A stretch of DNA of 64,000 nucleotides, taken from positions 310,001 to 374,000 of the forward strand of contig NZ_AQQV01000001.1 of the NCBI RefSeq assembly GCF_002088235.1, written 5' to 3'. Of this stretch, positions 1 to 8,949 are shown one piece after another. The translations under genes and the position numbers were made by a program. The stretch is from Oceanococcus atlanticus (GTDB lineage Bacteria > Pseudomonadota > Gammaproteobacteria > Nevskiales > Oceanococcaceae). Under the pieces are notes generated by a model. It was not told the origin of the DNA. It did not search any database and was given only the letters and a program-made list of their open reading frames with translations. Positions within the stretch are counted from its first letter, which is position 1, and each line of letters opens with the position of its first letter.

Positions 1-538
1 GCACTTCATTGAGCTGTGCAATCAGAACAAGGTGCCGATCATTTTCCTGCAGAACATCACCGGTTACATGGTGGGACGCGAATACGAACGTGCCGGCATC
101 ACCAAGGATGGCGCCAAGATGATCATGGCGGTAACCGGCTGCGAAGTGCCCAAGTTCACCGTCATGTGCCATGGCTCTTTCGGTGCCGGCAACTACGGCA
201 TGTCCGGGCGGGCGTTTGACTCACGCATGTTGTACGCCTGGCCGCAGCACCAGATTTCGGTGATGGGCGCCGAGCAGGCGGCCAACACCCTGGCCGAGGT
301 CAAGGTGCGCCAGCTGGCGCGCGCCGGCGAAACCCTGACACCCGAGCAGATCGAGGAGATTCGTCAGCCGGTGCTGGCCGAGTTCAAACGCAAGTCCTCA
401 GCTTACTGGTCGACCTCGGAAATCTGGGATGACGGCATCCTTGATCCGGTCGATACCCGCAACGCGCTGGGCATGTCGATTTCGGCCGCACTCAACGCCC
501 CGATCCGCGACCCCAGTTACGGCGTTTTCCGCATGTAA
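1..538 (+). CDS. mccB: Methylcrotonyl-CoA carboxylase beta subunit, C-terminal part (partial)
   Basis: The reading frame is open from base 2 and stops at 536-538, so the window holds only the last ~178 residues. The protein would be the biotin-dependent carboxyltransferase subunit that carboxylates 3-methylcrotonyl-CoA in leucine catabolism. The visible part contains the acyl-CoA carboxylase carboxyltransferase signatures FLQNITGYMVG, GSFGAGNYGMSGRAF and PQHQISVMGAEQAANTL, and ends in GVFRM, as MccB proteins usually do. Propionyl-CoA or geranyl-CoA carboxylase beta subunits are related alternatives, but the ending favours MccB. The rest of the gene and probably the biotin-carrier subunit lie outside the window. 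Confidence 0.88.
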   Translation, partial: HFIELCNQNKVPIIFLQNITGYMVGREYERAGITKDGAKMIMAVTGCEVPKFTVMCHGSFGAGNYGMSGRAFDSRMLYAWPQHQISVMGAEQAANTLAEVKVRQLARAGETLTPEQIEEIRQPVLAEFKRKSSAYWSTSEIWDDGILDPVDTRNALGMSISAALNAPIRDPSYGVFRM

Positions 539-649
539 GCCTGCGTCAGCGTGATGCGTTATGCTCGCATCCCAAACAGAACAAGGCGCCACAACGCAAG
601 CCGGGCACAGACCCTGCAGGATTGATGGCACCGCATCAGGAGACCTTGC

Positions 650-1870
650 ATGACCTTGCCCCTGCGGTTCGCCGCCGCGCTCGCCTGCGCCACACTCGCC
701 TTAAGCGCCTGTGATGGCGGCCGCAACAACCAGCAACTGACGCCGCGTGATGGCGCCGCTGCGCGCTACACACCAAGCGGGCAACGCGTTCCGCTGCAAG
801 ACTGGCAGCCGATTCCGCGCCGCGCGGTCAGCCCCGAAACCCAGCTGGCCCGCGACACCATCCTCGGCCCCAATGCGATCGAGGACGGCAAGGTCAAACT
901 GTGGTGGTTCGGCGTGTCCAGCTTCGTAATCAGCGGCGGGGGCCATCTGTGGTTGATGGATGCCTGGGAGCCCATCGGCCTGCAGGCCGACTATGTCCCG
1001 GTGGGACGCGAAGAAATCGCCGCCATCCAGCCGGAAGCTATCTTCATCGGGCATGGACATTTTGACCATGCCGCTGACGCCGGCTATATCGCCGGACGCA
1101 GTGGCGCTGTGGTGGTCGGTTCGGAGGAAATCTGCACCTCGGTGCAAGCTGATGCAGCCCAAGACGACCTGCAGAACGCCTTTGATTGTCTTATCACTGG
1201 CACCGCCACCCTGCCCGCGCCAGGCACCACGCAAACGGTTGAGCTGTGGAACGACATGGCTGCTGTTTCAATACTCCAGCACATTCACAGCGCTGCCTCG
1301 CCACAGACCTATGAATTGGGCGACACCCCGTTCATCCATGTGCCCAATCTGTTGCCTTACCTGGGCTATCTGAACAGCAGCCCGGAAGAGTGGCTGCGTT
1401 TTCTGAGCACTTTGACGCTGGAACAAGGTGGCACCTGGGCATACCACTTCAAGCTTGGTGATTTCACCTTGCTGTGGCACGACTCCACCGGTCCGATTGT
1501 GGCCTCCGACCCCGATGGCGCTGCGGTGCAGGCCGCACTGGACAGCTTCCCCGGCTGTGTCGATGTTCAGCTGGGCGCCATCGTCGGTTTCGACCAACCC
1601 ATCTCTGGCCTGCGCGATCCCCGACTGTACGTAGAACACGCCCACCCACGGGTGTTTCTGCCCAACCATCACGACGCTTGGGCACCGGTGGTTGGCGGCG
1701 GCGCCGCCGCCTACAAATCGGAATGGCAGCGCGAGATGGACAGCCTTGAAAACCCGCCACTGGTTGATTACCTGACCGACCCGGTGGACTACATGGCGCC
1801 AAGGGTTTATGACATCAAAGATCCGATCTGGGCTGAGCCGATGCCCGGCTCACGCTGCGCTGGCGAATAA
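650..1870 (+). CDS. MBL-fold metallo-hydrolase lipoprotein with CxGGR N-terminus
   Basis: This 406-residue protein starts with a signal peptide ending in a lipobox (LSAC; predicted lipidated Cys21), followed at once by Asp-Gly-Gly-Arg. The mature part contains the metallo-beta-lactamase zinc motif HGHFDH (His135, His137, Asp139, His140) and a further HDSTGP region, so a dinuclear-metal hydrolase is likely. The substrate is not evident. An AGGAG-like ribosome site precedes the ATG. The gene stands alone between mccB and the opposite-strand DUF1631 gene. The C-D-G-G-R sequence at the lipidation site (710-724) is shared with four other lipoproteins between 42.9 and 52 kb. MBL fold: confident. 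Lipoprotein: confident. Function: unknown. Confidence 0.85.
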   Translation: MTLPLRFAAALACATLALSACDGGRNNQQLTPRDGAAARYTPSGQRVPLQDWQPIPRRAVSPETQLARDTILGPNAIEDGKVKLWWFGVSSFVISGGGHLWLMDAWEPIGLQADYVPVGREEIAAIQPEAIFIGHGHFDHAADAGYIAGRSGAVVVGSEEICTSVQADAAQDDLQNAFDCLITGTATLPAPGTTQTVELWNDMAAVSILQHIHSAASPQTYELGDTPFIHVPNLLPYLGYLNSSPEEWLRFLSTLTLEQGGTWAYHFKLGDFTLLWHDSTGPIVASDPDGAAVQAALDSFPGCVDVQLGAIVGFDQPISGLRDPRLYVEHAHPRVFLPNHHDAWAPVVGGGAAAYKSEWQREMDSLENPPLVDYLTDPVDYMAPRVYDIKDPIWAEPMPGSRCAGE

Positions 1871-1886
1871 ATACGGGGCGCCCTGC

Positions 1887-3515
1887 TCAGGGCGTTTTAC
1901 GCGCCGCTTCCAGCATCTTCAGGATGTTGCCGCGCTGCTCCGCTGGCAACCCTCCCTTGACCAGGTCATCAATCATGGTGCGGATCAGGTCGACCCATTC
2001 CTGCGAGGGTTTGGCCACCGGATCACGCGCTTCAAGCAGATCAATCAGCTGATCCGTCTTGTCGATGCCATCCTGCCAAACTGGATTGCTGGCACCATAT
2101 TTAAGTAAGCGCTGGGTCAGTAGCGCGCTCCAGGCCTTTTCGAGAAAACGCTTGGCTGGCGCTGGCACATCGCGCGCAAAGGTGCTGCGTTCCATTTCAT
2201 CAGCTACCACGCGACGCGCCTCGCTGATGACAAACTCCCGACGCTGGGCCGCCTGCTTGCGTTGCAGGGCGTAAAAGCGCTCGATCTGCTCATCTTTGAG
2301 CGGCTCGGCCTTGGCCATGGATTCACGCACAAAGTCTGGCGACAGGTCGAACATTTCCAGCACCCGGGCCAGGGATTCCTGCATTTCCTGCGCTTCGGCT
2401 GCGTTAACCAGACGATGCCGCGCCGCCTTGGTCATGTGTTCGTCAATCAAGTTGGCCAACGGATGCGACGCATCGGTAAACACCGAGTTGTCGGCAATCG
2501 CGGACTTGACCAGCGGCATACGCAGCGGTTCGTGATGCGCATCCATATCCCGCGACAACAAGGGGTCGGCTTTGACCTCATTGAGGAAGTGCCCCGCCAG
2601 GCTGGTGCGCTGCACCGAGATCAAGCCGCTCTCGTAAGAAATCCCCGGCAGCGGGCGCTTGTCCATCAAGGCCAGCAGATCCGCCGCAAGCAAACCATCG
2701 GTGTAGCCCTCGCCATCACTCTGCAGCGCAAGCCGTGTCAACATCGCAGTGGTCTTGCCATCCACATCCGAGATTTCGCCAGGCGGTTGCATCCAGTTTT
2801 TGGCCACCGCTTTGGCCGAACCGGCATCCTCTGATTCTTCGATCTGTGACAGATCAAAGGTCGATTCAACAACCAGCTGAGCGGCCTCAGAGCCAACTTT
2901 GCGGAACAGCTCGAGCATGCGTTCATACAAGCGATCAAGATTGCCGATCACATGCGTCTCAAAACTGCTATAGAGCACCTTGCGATTGGGCTTGGGCCAA
3001 TCCAGTTGATCCGCCGACTGCTCAAGCGCTTGATGCAACCCGGTCGGCGCTACCGCTTTGTTGTCGATGGCAAGGGACATGATCAGACGCACACGATTGA
3101 AGCGGGCGTCGATCTCGGCAATCTTCTTGAAATAGCGGGTTTCGGCGATCAGCAATGCTTTGGCGACAGCGATGAGATTGGCATTGGCGCCGCCGTTCTC
3201 TTCAGACTGCTTGCGCCGACCGGCCGTATCCTCAGCCATGAACAGGCGACTCTCGACCTGGCTCAACAAGGTGTCACACCACACGCCAGCATTTTGTTTC
3301 AGCGTGCGTGCCAGATCTACGTTCTTACGGGCCTCAGCAGGGTTATGCCCTGCACTGGCCGGCTTGAGCAGAAGATCAGCCGTCTTATCGATGTAGCCGG
3401 CCAGCAACGGGCGCAGTTCGTCACGCAAAATCTGACGCAACTGTCCACGCGCACGATCAGCCAGCGCGCTGAGGTCCTCCCGACCCTGCAGGCCTGCCAC
3501 GGTATGACTTGCCAT
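1887..3515 (-). CDS. DUF1631 family protein
   Basis: This 542-residue largely alpha-helical protein matches the DUF1631 family by its N-terminal helices, the SQVESRLFMAEDT region and the C-terminal ALLTQRLLKYG/WVDLIRTMIDDL segments. The family has no established biochemical role. It is somewhat shorter than typical family members I know of (often 650-750 residues). The ATG at 3515 is preferred over an upstream in-frame TTG (3533) because GGGGTAGGG lies just before it. No signal peptide or membrane segment is visible. The gene is convergent with the MBL lipoprotein, with only 16 bases between the stops. Confidence 0.75.
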   Translation of the reverse strand: MASHTVAGLQGREDLSALADRARGQLRQILRDELRPLLAGYIDKTADLLLKPASAGHNPAEARKNVDLARTLKQNAGVWCDTLLSQVESRLFMAEDTAGRRKQSEENGGANANLIAVAKALLIAETRYFKKIAEIDARFNRVRLIMSLAIDNKAVAPTGLHQALEQSADQLDWPKPNRKVLYSSFETHVIGNLDRLYERMLELFRKVGSEAAQLVVESTFDLSQIEESEDAGSAKAVAKNWMQPPGEISDVDGKTTAMLTRLALQSDGEGYTDGLLAADLLALMDKRPLPGISYESGLISVQRTSLAGHFLNEVKADPLLSRDMDAHHEPLRMPLVKSAIADNSVFTDASHPLANLIDEHMTKAARHRLVNAAEAQEMQESLARVLEMFDLSPDFVRESMAKAEPLKDEQIERFYALQRKQAAQRREFVISEARRVVADEMERSTFARDVPAPAKRFLEKAWSALLTQRLLKYGASNPVWQDGIDKTDQLIDLLEARDPVAKPSQEWVDLIRTMIDDLVKGGLPAEQRGNILKMLEAARKTP

Positions 3516-3615
3516 GATCCCTACCCCGTTCAACCGGATACTGTTGTTATCGGTTTATCCCCTGAACGCTAAAGACTACGCCTGCGAGGGAAGAACTTGC
3601 AATGGACACAGGCGC

Positions 3616-4164
3616 TTACCACATTAAATCGTCCGGGACCTGGAAGTCGGCATAGGGGTCATCCTGACCGCTCGGCTCATCTTTGTTGTCCTCAGGCACC
3701 CAGGTGCGCTGCGGGATCTTCTCGTGCAACTGACGCGCAATGGAAACCGGCAAAAGATGGTACTTGCCATCGAACTGCACCAGACCCAATTTGCCCTCGG
3801 CAAGCTGAGCACGTTGTGATGCGCCCACATACAAGTGCTGAACGGCGCCAGCCAGAGTGAAGTGGAAGGCCGGATCATCATCCCCGGGCTTTCCTTTGGC
3901 GACAGCATGTGAGCCCAGCATCTGGCGCACCCAGTCGGCCTGCTCGCGCGCTTTTCGCTGCACTTCTCGCTGCGCATTGAGTTCGCGGTCACGCTCGCGT
4001 TTGTGCGCATCCAGCGCGCTCAGCTCGGCATCGCGCTGAGTTTTCTCCTGGCGCTTGGCCTGATGTGCTTGCTTACCCCGTGGCTTGCGCTTGCGCGTTT
4101 CATGCGCCTGCTTCTTAGTCACCAGACCGGCCTTGATCAACTGATCACGCAGCGAATTGGACAT
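3616..4164 (-). CDS. DUF2058 (YaiL-like) protein
   Basis: This 182-residue protein has the DUF2058 layout. The N-terminus is MSNSLRDQLIKAGLVTKKQA, then comes a very basic, probably coiled-coil stretch rich in Lys, Arg, Gln and Glu (about residues 20-85), then a compact C-terminal domain with HLYVGASQRAQL and KYHLLPVSIA. E. coli YaiL belongs to this family and has been proposed to act as a nucleoprotein or polynucleotide-processing helper; that role is not established here. It is cytoplasmic, with no signal peptide. It lies downstream of sixA on the same strand with a ~107-base gap. Confidence 0.8.
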   Translation of the reverse strand: MSNSLRDQLIKAGLVTKKQAHETRKRKPRGKQAHQAKRQEKTQRDAELSALDAHKRERDRELNAQREVQRKAREQADWVRQMLGSHAVAKGKPGDDDPAFHFTLAGAVQHLYVGASQRAQLAEGKLGLVQFDGKYHLLPVSIARQLHEKIPQRTWVPEDNKDEPSGQDDPYADFQVPDDLMW

Positions 4165-4271
4165 GACTTAGGAAGAACCTGTGAATGGCCGACAATTCTA
4201 ACGCCGCACTCGTCGCGGTGGGGATCGTGCGCTTGCGGCAGCAACGCGCACACCGCAGTACCACCCAGACT

Positions 4272-4757
4272 CTAGCGGTAGTCCGGTGGATCCAGACGGC
4301 GGACCAAACGGGCTTTCTGCGGCGCAAGATCCGACCAGCCCGCATCGAACGTCATTTCCAGCAGAGTCCCCGGCGCAAATCCCGGTGTATTCAAAGGCCG
4401 TAAAAGTGATGCCGCGAGCCAGGAAATTCCGGGGTTGTGGGCCACCACCATGGCGCTTTCGCAATCCTGTGGCAGAGCACGCAGAAGTTGCAGGATGTCA
4501 CCTGCGTCGGCGTTGTACAGCGCATCCACAGTTCGATGCGACTTAAGCCCGAAAAGCGCTGCTGTCTGCTGAGTCCGCATCGCCGACGACACCAGGGCCA
4601 CCTGCACGGCAAATCCTTGCTCCGTCGCGCGCCCCGCCAACCGGCGAATATCCGATTGCCCGCGCGCTGTGAGCGGTCGTTGATGATCCGCCTTCCAATC
4701 CCGGCCTTCAGGTGAAGCCGCCTCTCCGTGGCGCAACAAATACAAGCGCGCAGCCAT
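4272..4757 (-). CDS. sixA: Phosphohistidine phosphatase SixA
   Basis: This 161-residue histidine-phosphatase-superfamily protein has the catalytic RHG at residues 9-11 (LLRHGEA), a second phosphate-pocket His in VVAHNPG (about 107) and SSAMRTQQTA, the typical SixA layout. SixA removes phosphate from histidine on phosphotransfer proteins, such as the NPr of the nitrogen PTS or HPt domains. The open frame runs much further upstream, but AGGAG sits 6-7 bases before the ATG at 4757 and homology starts there. It is divergent from the CofD-like gene, with only about 50 bases between the two starts, so they probably share a promoter region. Confidence 0.88.
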   Translation of the reverse strand: MAARLYLLRHGEAASPEGRDWKADHQRPLTARGQSDIRRLAGRATEQGFAVQVALVSSAMRTQQTAALFGLKSHRTVDALYNADAGDILQLLRALPQDCESAMVVAHNPGISWLAASLLRPLNTPGFAPGTLLEMTFDAGWSDLAPQKARLVRRLDPPDYR

Positions 4758-4806
4758 AGGTAATCTCCTAATTCGTGCACAATATTTGCCGATCTGGCGG
4801 CAAGGA

Positions 4807-5940
4807 ATGTCCTCGACGGACATGTCAAAAACGAGCGATAACTTGGAGGATGCCCGCATCGTGCTGTTCAGCGGCGGCACAGCGATGAATCCCACCGCGC
4901 GCCGGCTCAAGCAGTATACGACTGGGACATTGCATTTGCTGCCACCTTTTGATTCCGGCGGCAGCAGTGCAGAACTTCGCAAACACTGGCCCATTGCGGC
5001 TGTTGGCGATCTGCGTAGCCGCCTGCTTGCACTGGCCGACGAAACCCGGCCCTGCGCGGCGGCACGTGCGGCACTGCTGGCCAGACGCCTGCCGGAGGTG
5101 CTGGCCGAAGACATAGCGGCAGACGCTGTGTTGAGCGCCTGGCTGGACGAAGCCAGCACGCTTGGCGACGACGACAACTGGAGCTGGCTGTGCGCTCAGC
5201 TTGCAAGCCTGATCGCGACGCTGCCGGGATCATTCGAGCGGGCCGGGGCAAGCTTCGGCAATCTGATGCTTGCCGCGGCCATGGTGCGTGGTGGCGAGAC
5301 CCTGCCGGGTGCCAGTGACCGGCTCGCCCAGGCCCTGCAGGCCCGTGGCCAGGCTCATGCCGTGGTCGATACCAACCTGCATCTGGGCGCCCGCCTGGCC
5401 GATGGTCGCATCCTCATCGGTCAGCATCAGCTGACCGGCAAGGAACACGCGCCGGTCTCAAGCCGCATCGTCGACACCTGGCTCAATCAGGGGCTCGATC
5501 ACAAGCAAGCGGGACACTGTACGATCAGCGAAAGCCTGGCCAGCGCGATTCGCGGCGCCGCGCTGATCGTCTACGGCCCGGGCAGCTTTCACAGCAGCCT
5601 GATGGCCCAACTGCTGCCGCAGGGTGTGTGTACAGCCATTGCACAAAGCCGAGCACGCAAGGTCTACGTGCCCAATCTAGGCCACGATCCGGAACTTTTC
5701 GATTGCCCGCCGGCGCAAGCGCTCGAGTCGTTGCTCACGCGCCTGCGTCACAATCAGCCTGACGCGGCCGATGTGCTCGACACGCTGCTCATCGATCCCA
5801 GCCAGCGCCCTCATTTTGCCGCGGCGGAGGGTTGCGTGAGCACGCCACTGGCCACGCCCAACGGTCGTGCCCATGACCCAGACGCCCTGGCCCGCGCGCT
5901 GCTGAACTTGCTGCCGAGCGAGCGCACTTCTCGCCTATAA
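4807..5940 (+). CDS. CofD/YvcK-like 2-phospho-L-lactate transferase family protein
   Basis: This ~377-residue protein has the CofD-superfamily nucleotide-binding signature FSGGTAM near the N-terminus, PFDSGGSS, PAVGD-like IAAVGDLRSRLLAL, GNLMLAA and YGPGSFHSS. CofD enzymes transfer phospholactyl groups in coenzyme F420 synthesis; YvcK proteins bind UDP-sugars and affect cell shape. The PPFDSGGSS start most resembles, from memory, the CofD-like clade linked to the so-called GAK gene set, but no other GAK-type gene is present here. The start is uncertain: an ATG at 4807 or 4822; an upstream TTG is unlikely. Fold: confident. Substrate: unknown. Confidence 0.72.
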   Translation: MSSTDMSKTSDNLEDARIVLFSGGTAMNPTARRLKQYTTGTLHLLPPFDSGGSSAELRKHWPIAAVGDLRSRLLALADETRPCAAARAALLARRLPEVLAEDIAADAVLSAWLDEASTLGDDDNWSWLCAQLASLIATLPGSFERAGASFGNLMLAAAMVRGGETLPGASDRLAQALQARGQAHAVVDTNLHLGARLADGRILIGQHQLTGKEHAPVSSRIVDTWLNQGLDHKQAGHCTISESLASAIRGAALIVYGPGSFHSSLMAQLLPQGVCTAIAQSRARKVYVPNLGHDPELFDCPPAQALESLLTRLRHNQPDAADVLDTLLIDPSQRPHFAAAEGCVSTPLATPNGRAHDPDALARALLNLLPSERTSRL

Positions 5941-5980
5941 GGACGAAGCCCGCAGGCGCAGCGCAGGACAGACTGCATTC

Positions 5981-6946
5981 ATGCAATACACCGTCAAACC
6001 CGTCACCATCAGCCGCCGCAGCCGCAACGTCATCCGACTGCTGCGCTGGGGCCTCAAACCGATGCTGCGTCTGTTCTCCAGCGTCTCGGTATTCGCGCTG
6101 ATCAAGAATCAGGTCCGCCTGGCTGCACGCTGGCGCATTCGCCTGCATGATCTGCCGATCAACTACGACCGCTACATCAATGGCGTACCCGGGCCCATCG
6201 TCGGCGACTTCAGCGCCACCGACAAAATCGCCATTCTCTACCTGCATGGCGGTGCGTTTCTGATACCCGCAGTGCCCGAGGTTCATCTCGAGCTGCTTGC
6301 GCGCATGTGCCGCAAACTCGACGCCGTGGCCTTCATGCCGGATTACCGGCTGGCTCCGATGCACCGTTTCCCTGCAGCCTTGACCGACTGCGAGCGCGCC
6401 TACCGCGGACTGCTGGATGCCGGTTTCAAACCGGAAAACATCGTCATTGCCGGCGAGTCAGCCGGTGGCAACCTGACGCTCGGCCTGCTGCAGCGCATCC
6501 GCGCCAACAGCTGGCCCATGCCGGCCTGTGCCATTCCGATCTCGCCGGTGACCGAGATGGCACGTGTGCATGTGCCGCTGTCACGGGTGATCAATCGGCG
6601 CAAAGACCCGCTACTACCGGTCAATGCCATGGCCAAGATGCTGCAGCTGTATGCCGGCGATCACGACGCCACCGATCCCGAACTATCCCCCATCTATGCC
6701 GACATGCGCGGTCTGCCGCCACTGTTCTTCCTGGTCGGCGAAACCGAAATCCTGCTGGACGACAGCTTGATCGTGGCCGCCCATGCGCGCGAAGCCGGGG
6801 TGAGCACGCGGGTTGATGTGTGGCCGCTGCTGCCACATGCCTTCCCCTTGTTCATCCGCCTGCTGCCGGAGGCGCTGCAAGCGCGCAACGACATCATCGA
6901 ATTCATTCGCGAACACACCGCAACGAGCGCTCAGGAGAGCACATGA
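5981..6946 (+). CDS. Alpha/beta hydrolase, hormone-sensitive-lipase-like esterase
   Basis: This 321-residue protein carries the HSL-family oxyanion-hole motif HGGAF (residues 89-93) and nucleophile elbow GESAGG (Ser160 region), with a plausible catalytic Asp in ILLDDS and His in LLPHAFPLF. It should hydrolyse short- to medium-chain carboxylic esters. No signal peptide is seen; the basic N-terminus with a weakly hydrophobic stretch is not convincing as one. The stop overlaps the start of the next gene by four bases (ATGA at 6943-6946), so esterase and acyl-CoA synthetase are translationally coupled: the acid released could be activated to a CoA thioester. Confidence 0.85.
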   Translation: MQYTVKPVTISRRSRNVIRLLRWGLKPMLRLFSSVSVFALIKNQVRLAARWRIRLHDLPINYDRYINGVPGPIVGDFSATDKIAILYLHGGAFLIPAVPEVHLELLARMCRKLDAVAFMPDYRLAPMHRFPAALTDCERAYRGLLDAGFKPENIVIAGESAGGNLTLGLLQRIRANSWPMPACAIPISPVTEMARVHVPLSRVINRRKDPLLPVNAMAKMLQLYAGDHDATDPELSPIYADMRGLPPLFFLVGETEILLDDSLIVAAHAREAGVSTRVDVWPLLPHAFPLFIRLLPEALQARNDIIEFIREHTATSAQEST

Positions 6947-8838
6947 GCTACGCCAAGGAATATCAGCGCGCCTTCGAAAACCCCACGGCGTTCTGGGCCG
7001 AGCAAGCCCAGCACCTGGACTGGGAGCAGCCCTGGGATGCCGTCCTCGATGACCGCCGCGCGCCGTTTCACCGCTGGTTTGCCGGCGGGCGTATCAACAC
7101 CTGCCACAACGCGCTCGATCGCCACGTCGAAGCGGGTCGCGGCGATCAGGACGCACTGATCTACGACTCGCCGCTCAGTGGCAGCAAACGCCGCTACAGC
7201 TATCGCGCATTGCGTGACGAGGTGGCACGCGTGGCCGGCGCCCTTAAACAGCTGGGTGTAGAAAAAGGCGACCGCGTGGTGATTTACATGCCGATGGTGC
7301 CGGAAGCCGCCATGGCCATGCTGGCCTGTGCCCGCATCGGCGCCATCCACTCGGTGGTGTTCGGCGGTTTCGCCGCGCCCGAGCTGGCCAAACGCATCGA
7401 CGCCGCGCAGCCCAAATTGGTGATGTCGGCATCCTGCGGCCTTGAACCGGGGCGCCTGATTGCCTACAAACCGCTGCTCGATCAGGCCCTGGAACTGTCC
7501 AGCCACGAGGTCGAGCACTGCCTGATCCTGCAACGCGAGCAATGCCATGCCGATCTGATTGCGGGGCGTGACGTGGACTGGAGCGAGACCGTAACGCGCG
7601 CCGAACCGGCGGCCTGTGCCAGTCTGGCCGCCACCGACCCGCTGTATGTGCTGTACACCTCCGGCACCACCGGCAAGCCCAAGGGCGTGGTGCGCGACAA
7701 CGGCGGCCATGCGGTGGCCATGCACTACTCGATGCGCGCGGTGTACCGCGCTGCCCCCGGCGAGGTCTACTGGGCAGCCTCTGACGTGGGCTGGGTGGTC
7801 GGCCACTCCTACATCGTCTACGCGCCACTGCTGATGGGCTGCACCACCGTACTGTACGAAGGCAAGCCTGTGGGCACACCGGATGCGGGTGCGTTCTGGC
7901 GCATGATCGATGAATACCGCATCAGCACGCTGTTCACCGCACCGACCGCATTTCGCGCCATCAAGAAAGAGGATCCCGGCGGCGAGTTGCTGTCCGGCTA
8001 CGACCTCAGCTGTCTGAAAACCCTTTACCTGGCCGGCGAGCGATCTGATCCGGACACCATCGAGTGGGCCCAGAAACAACTCGACGTGCCGGTCATCGAT
8101 CACTGGTGGCAAACCGAACTGGGCTGGCCCGCCGTGTCCAACTGTCTGGGTCTTCAGGCCATGCCGGTCAAGCCGGGCTCGGCTGCGGTGCCGGTTCCCG
8201 GCTACGACATGCAGGTCTTGGATGACGACGGCCAGACACTGGGCACCGATCAGATCGGCAACCTGGCCCTGCGCCTGCCGCTACCGCCTGGCACCCTGCT
8301 GACCCTGTGGGACAACGATGACGGCTACCAGGACAACTACCTCAGCCGTTACCCCGGTTACTATCTGACTGGCGATGCCGGCTACCGCGATGGCGACGGC
8401 TACATTTCGATCATGTCGCGCATCGATGACATCATCAATGTGGCCGGCCACCGCCTCTCGACCGGCGCCATGGAGCAGGTCCTCGCCGCCCATCCGGCGG
8501 TGGCCGAATGCGCGGTGATCGGCGTGACCGACACACTCAAAGGCCAGCTTCCGCTGGGGCTGGTGGTGCTCAAAGCCGGAGTGAATCAGGCCGAGCAGGA
8601 CATCGTGGCCGAGCTGGTCGCCAACGTGCGTCAGGAGATCGGTGCGGTGGCCGCCTTCAAACAGGCGGCGGTGGTGCCTCGCCTGCCCAAGACCCGCTCC
8701 GGCAAGGTCCTGCGCGCGGCCATGCGCAAGATCGCTGACGGCGAGAACCCGCCCGTCCCTGCTACCATTGACGACCCCAAAATTCTGGATGAAATCCGGC
8801 AGGCCCTTGGCAGGCTCGGCTATCCACACAACAACTGA
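6943..8838 (+). CDS. prpE: Propionyl-CoA synthetase-like acyl-CoA ligase
   Basis: This 631-residue adenylate-forming enzyme has the ATP loop YTSGTTGKPKG (about residues 238-248), the WWQTELGWP motif of acetyl/propionyl-CoA synthetases, YYLTGDAGYRDGDGY, and the C-terminal TRSGKVLR with the catalytic lysine. Length and the N-terminal FWAEQA-type ACAS domain match PrpE, which makes propionyl-CoA from propionate, ATP and CoA. Short-chain relatives acting on acetate, butyrate or acrylate cannot be excluded. The ATG at 6943 has AGGAG about 7 bases upstream and overlaps the esterase stop. No methylcitrate-cycle genes are nearby, so a housekeeping prp operon is not implied. Confidence 0.8.
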   Translation: MSYAKEYQRAFENPTAFWAEQAQHLDWEQPWDAVLDDRRAPFHRWFAGGRINTCHNALDRHVEAGRGDQDALIYDSPLSGSKRRYSYRALRDEVARVAGALKQLGVEKGDRVVIYMPMVPEAAMAMLACARIGAIHSVVFGGFAAPELAKRIDAAQPKLVMSASCGLEPGRLIAYKPLLDQALELSSHEVEHCLILQREQCHADLIAGRDVDWSETVTRAEPAACASLAATDPLYVLYTSGTTGKPKGVVRDNGGHAVAMHYSMRAVYRAAPGEVYWAASDVGWVVGHSYIVYAPLLMGCTTVLYEGKPVGTPDAGAFWRMIDEYRISTLFTAPTAFRAIKKEDPGGELLSGYDLSCLKTLYLAGERSDPDTIEWAQKQLDVPVIDHWWQTELGWPAVSNCLGLQAMPVKPGSAAVPVPGYDMQVLDDDGQTLGTDQIGNLALRLPLPPGTLLTLWDNDDGYQDNYLSRYPGYYLTGDAGYRDGDGYISIMSRIDDIINVAGHRLSTGAMEQVLAAHPAVAECAVIGVTDTLKGQLPLGLVVLKAGVNQAEQDIVAELVANVRQEIGAVAAFKQAAVVPRLPKTRSGKVLRAAMRKIADGENPPVPATIDDPKILDEIRQALGRLGYPHNN

Positions 8839-8949
8839 GCGGCGCAACGCCAAGCTGTTGGCGCCGCCAGGGCGATCACAGCGCATGACACACAGGTATT
8901 TCGAGGGGCCGAGCAAGATCCGCTCCGGCCCGCACTCAGGTGATTCCGC

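Noticed and set aside
4786-5940. CofD-like gene as part of a full GAK-type gene set
   Set aside because: None of the other members (ATP-grasp enzyme, HprK-related protein, XXXCH protein) is visible nearby, so only the family resemblance is kept.
6931-8112. Long minus-strand open frame (393 codons) across the propionyl-CoA synthetase gene
   Set aside because: It is antisense to a clear coding gene, lacks recognisable domains, and has the His/Val/Gly-rich composition expected from a reverse frame in GC-rich DNA. Similar antisense frames at 8281-9333, 27755-28774, 41397-42536, 43586-44581 and 44365-45405 were rejected for the same reason.
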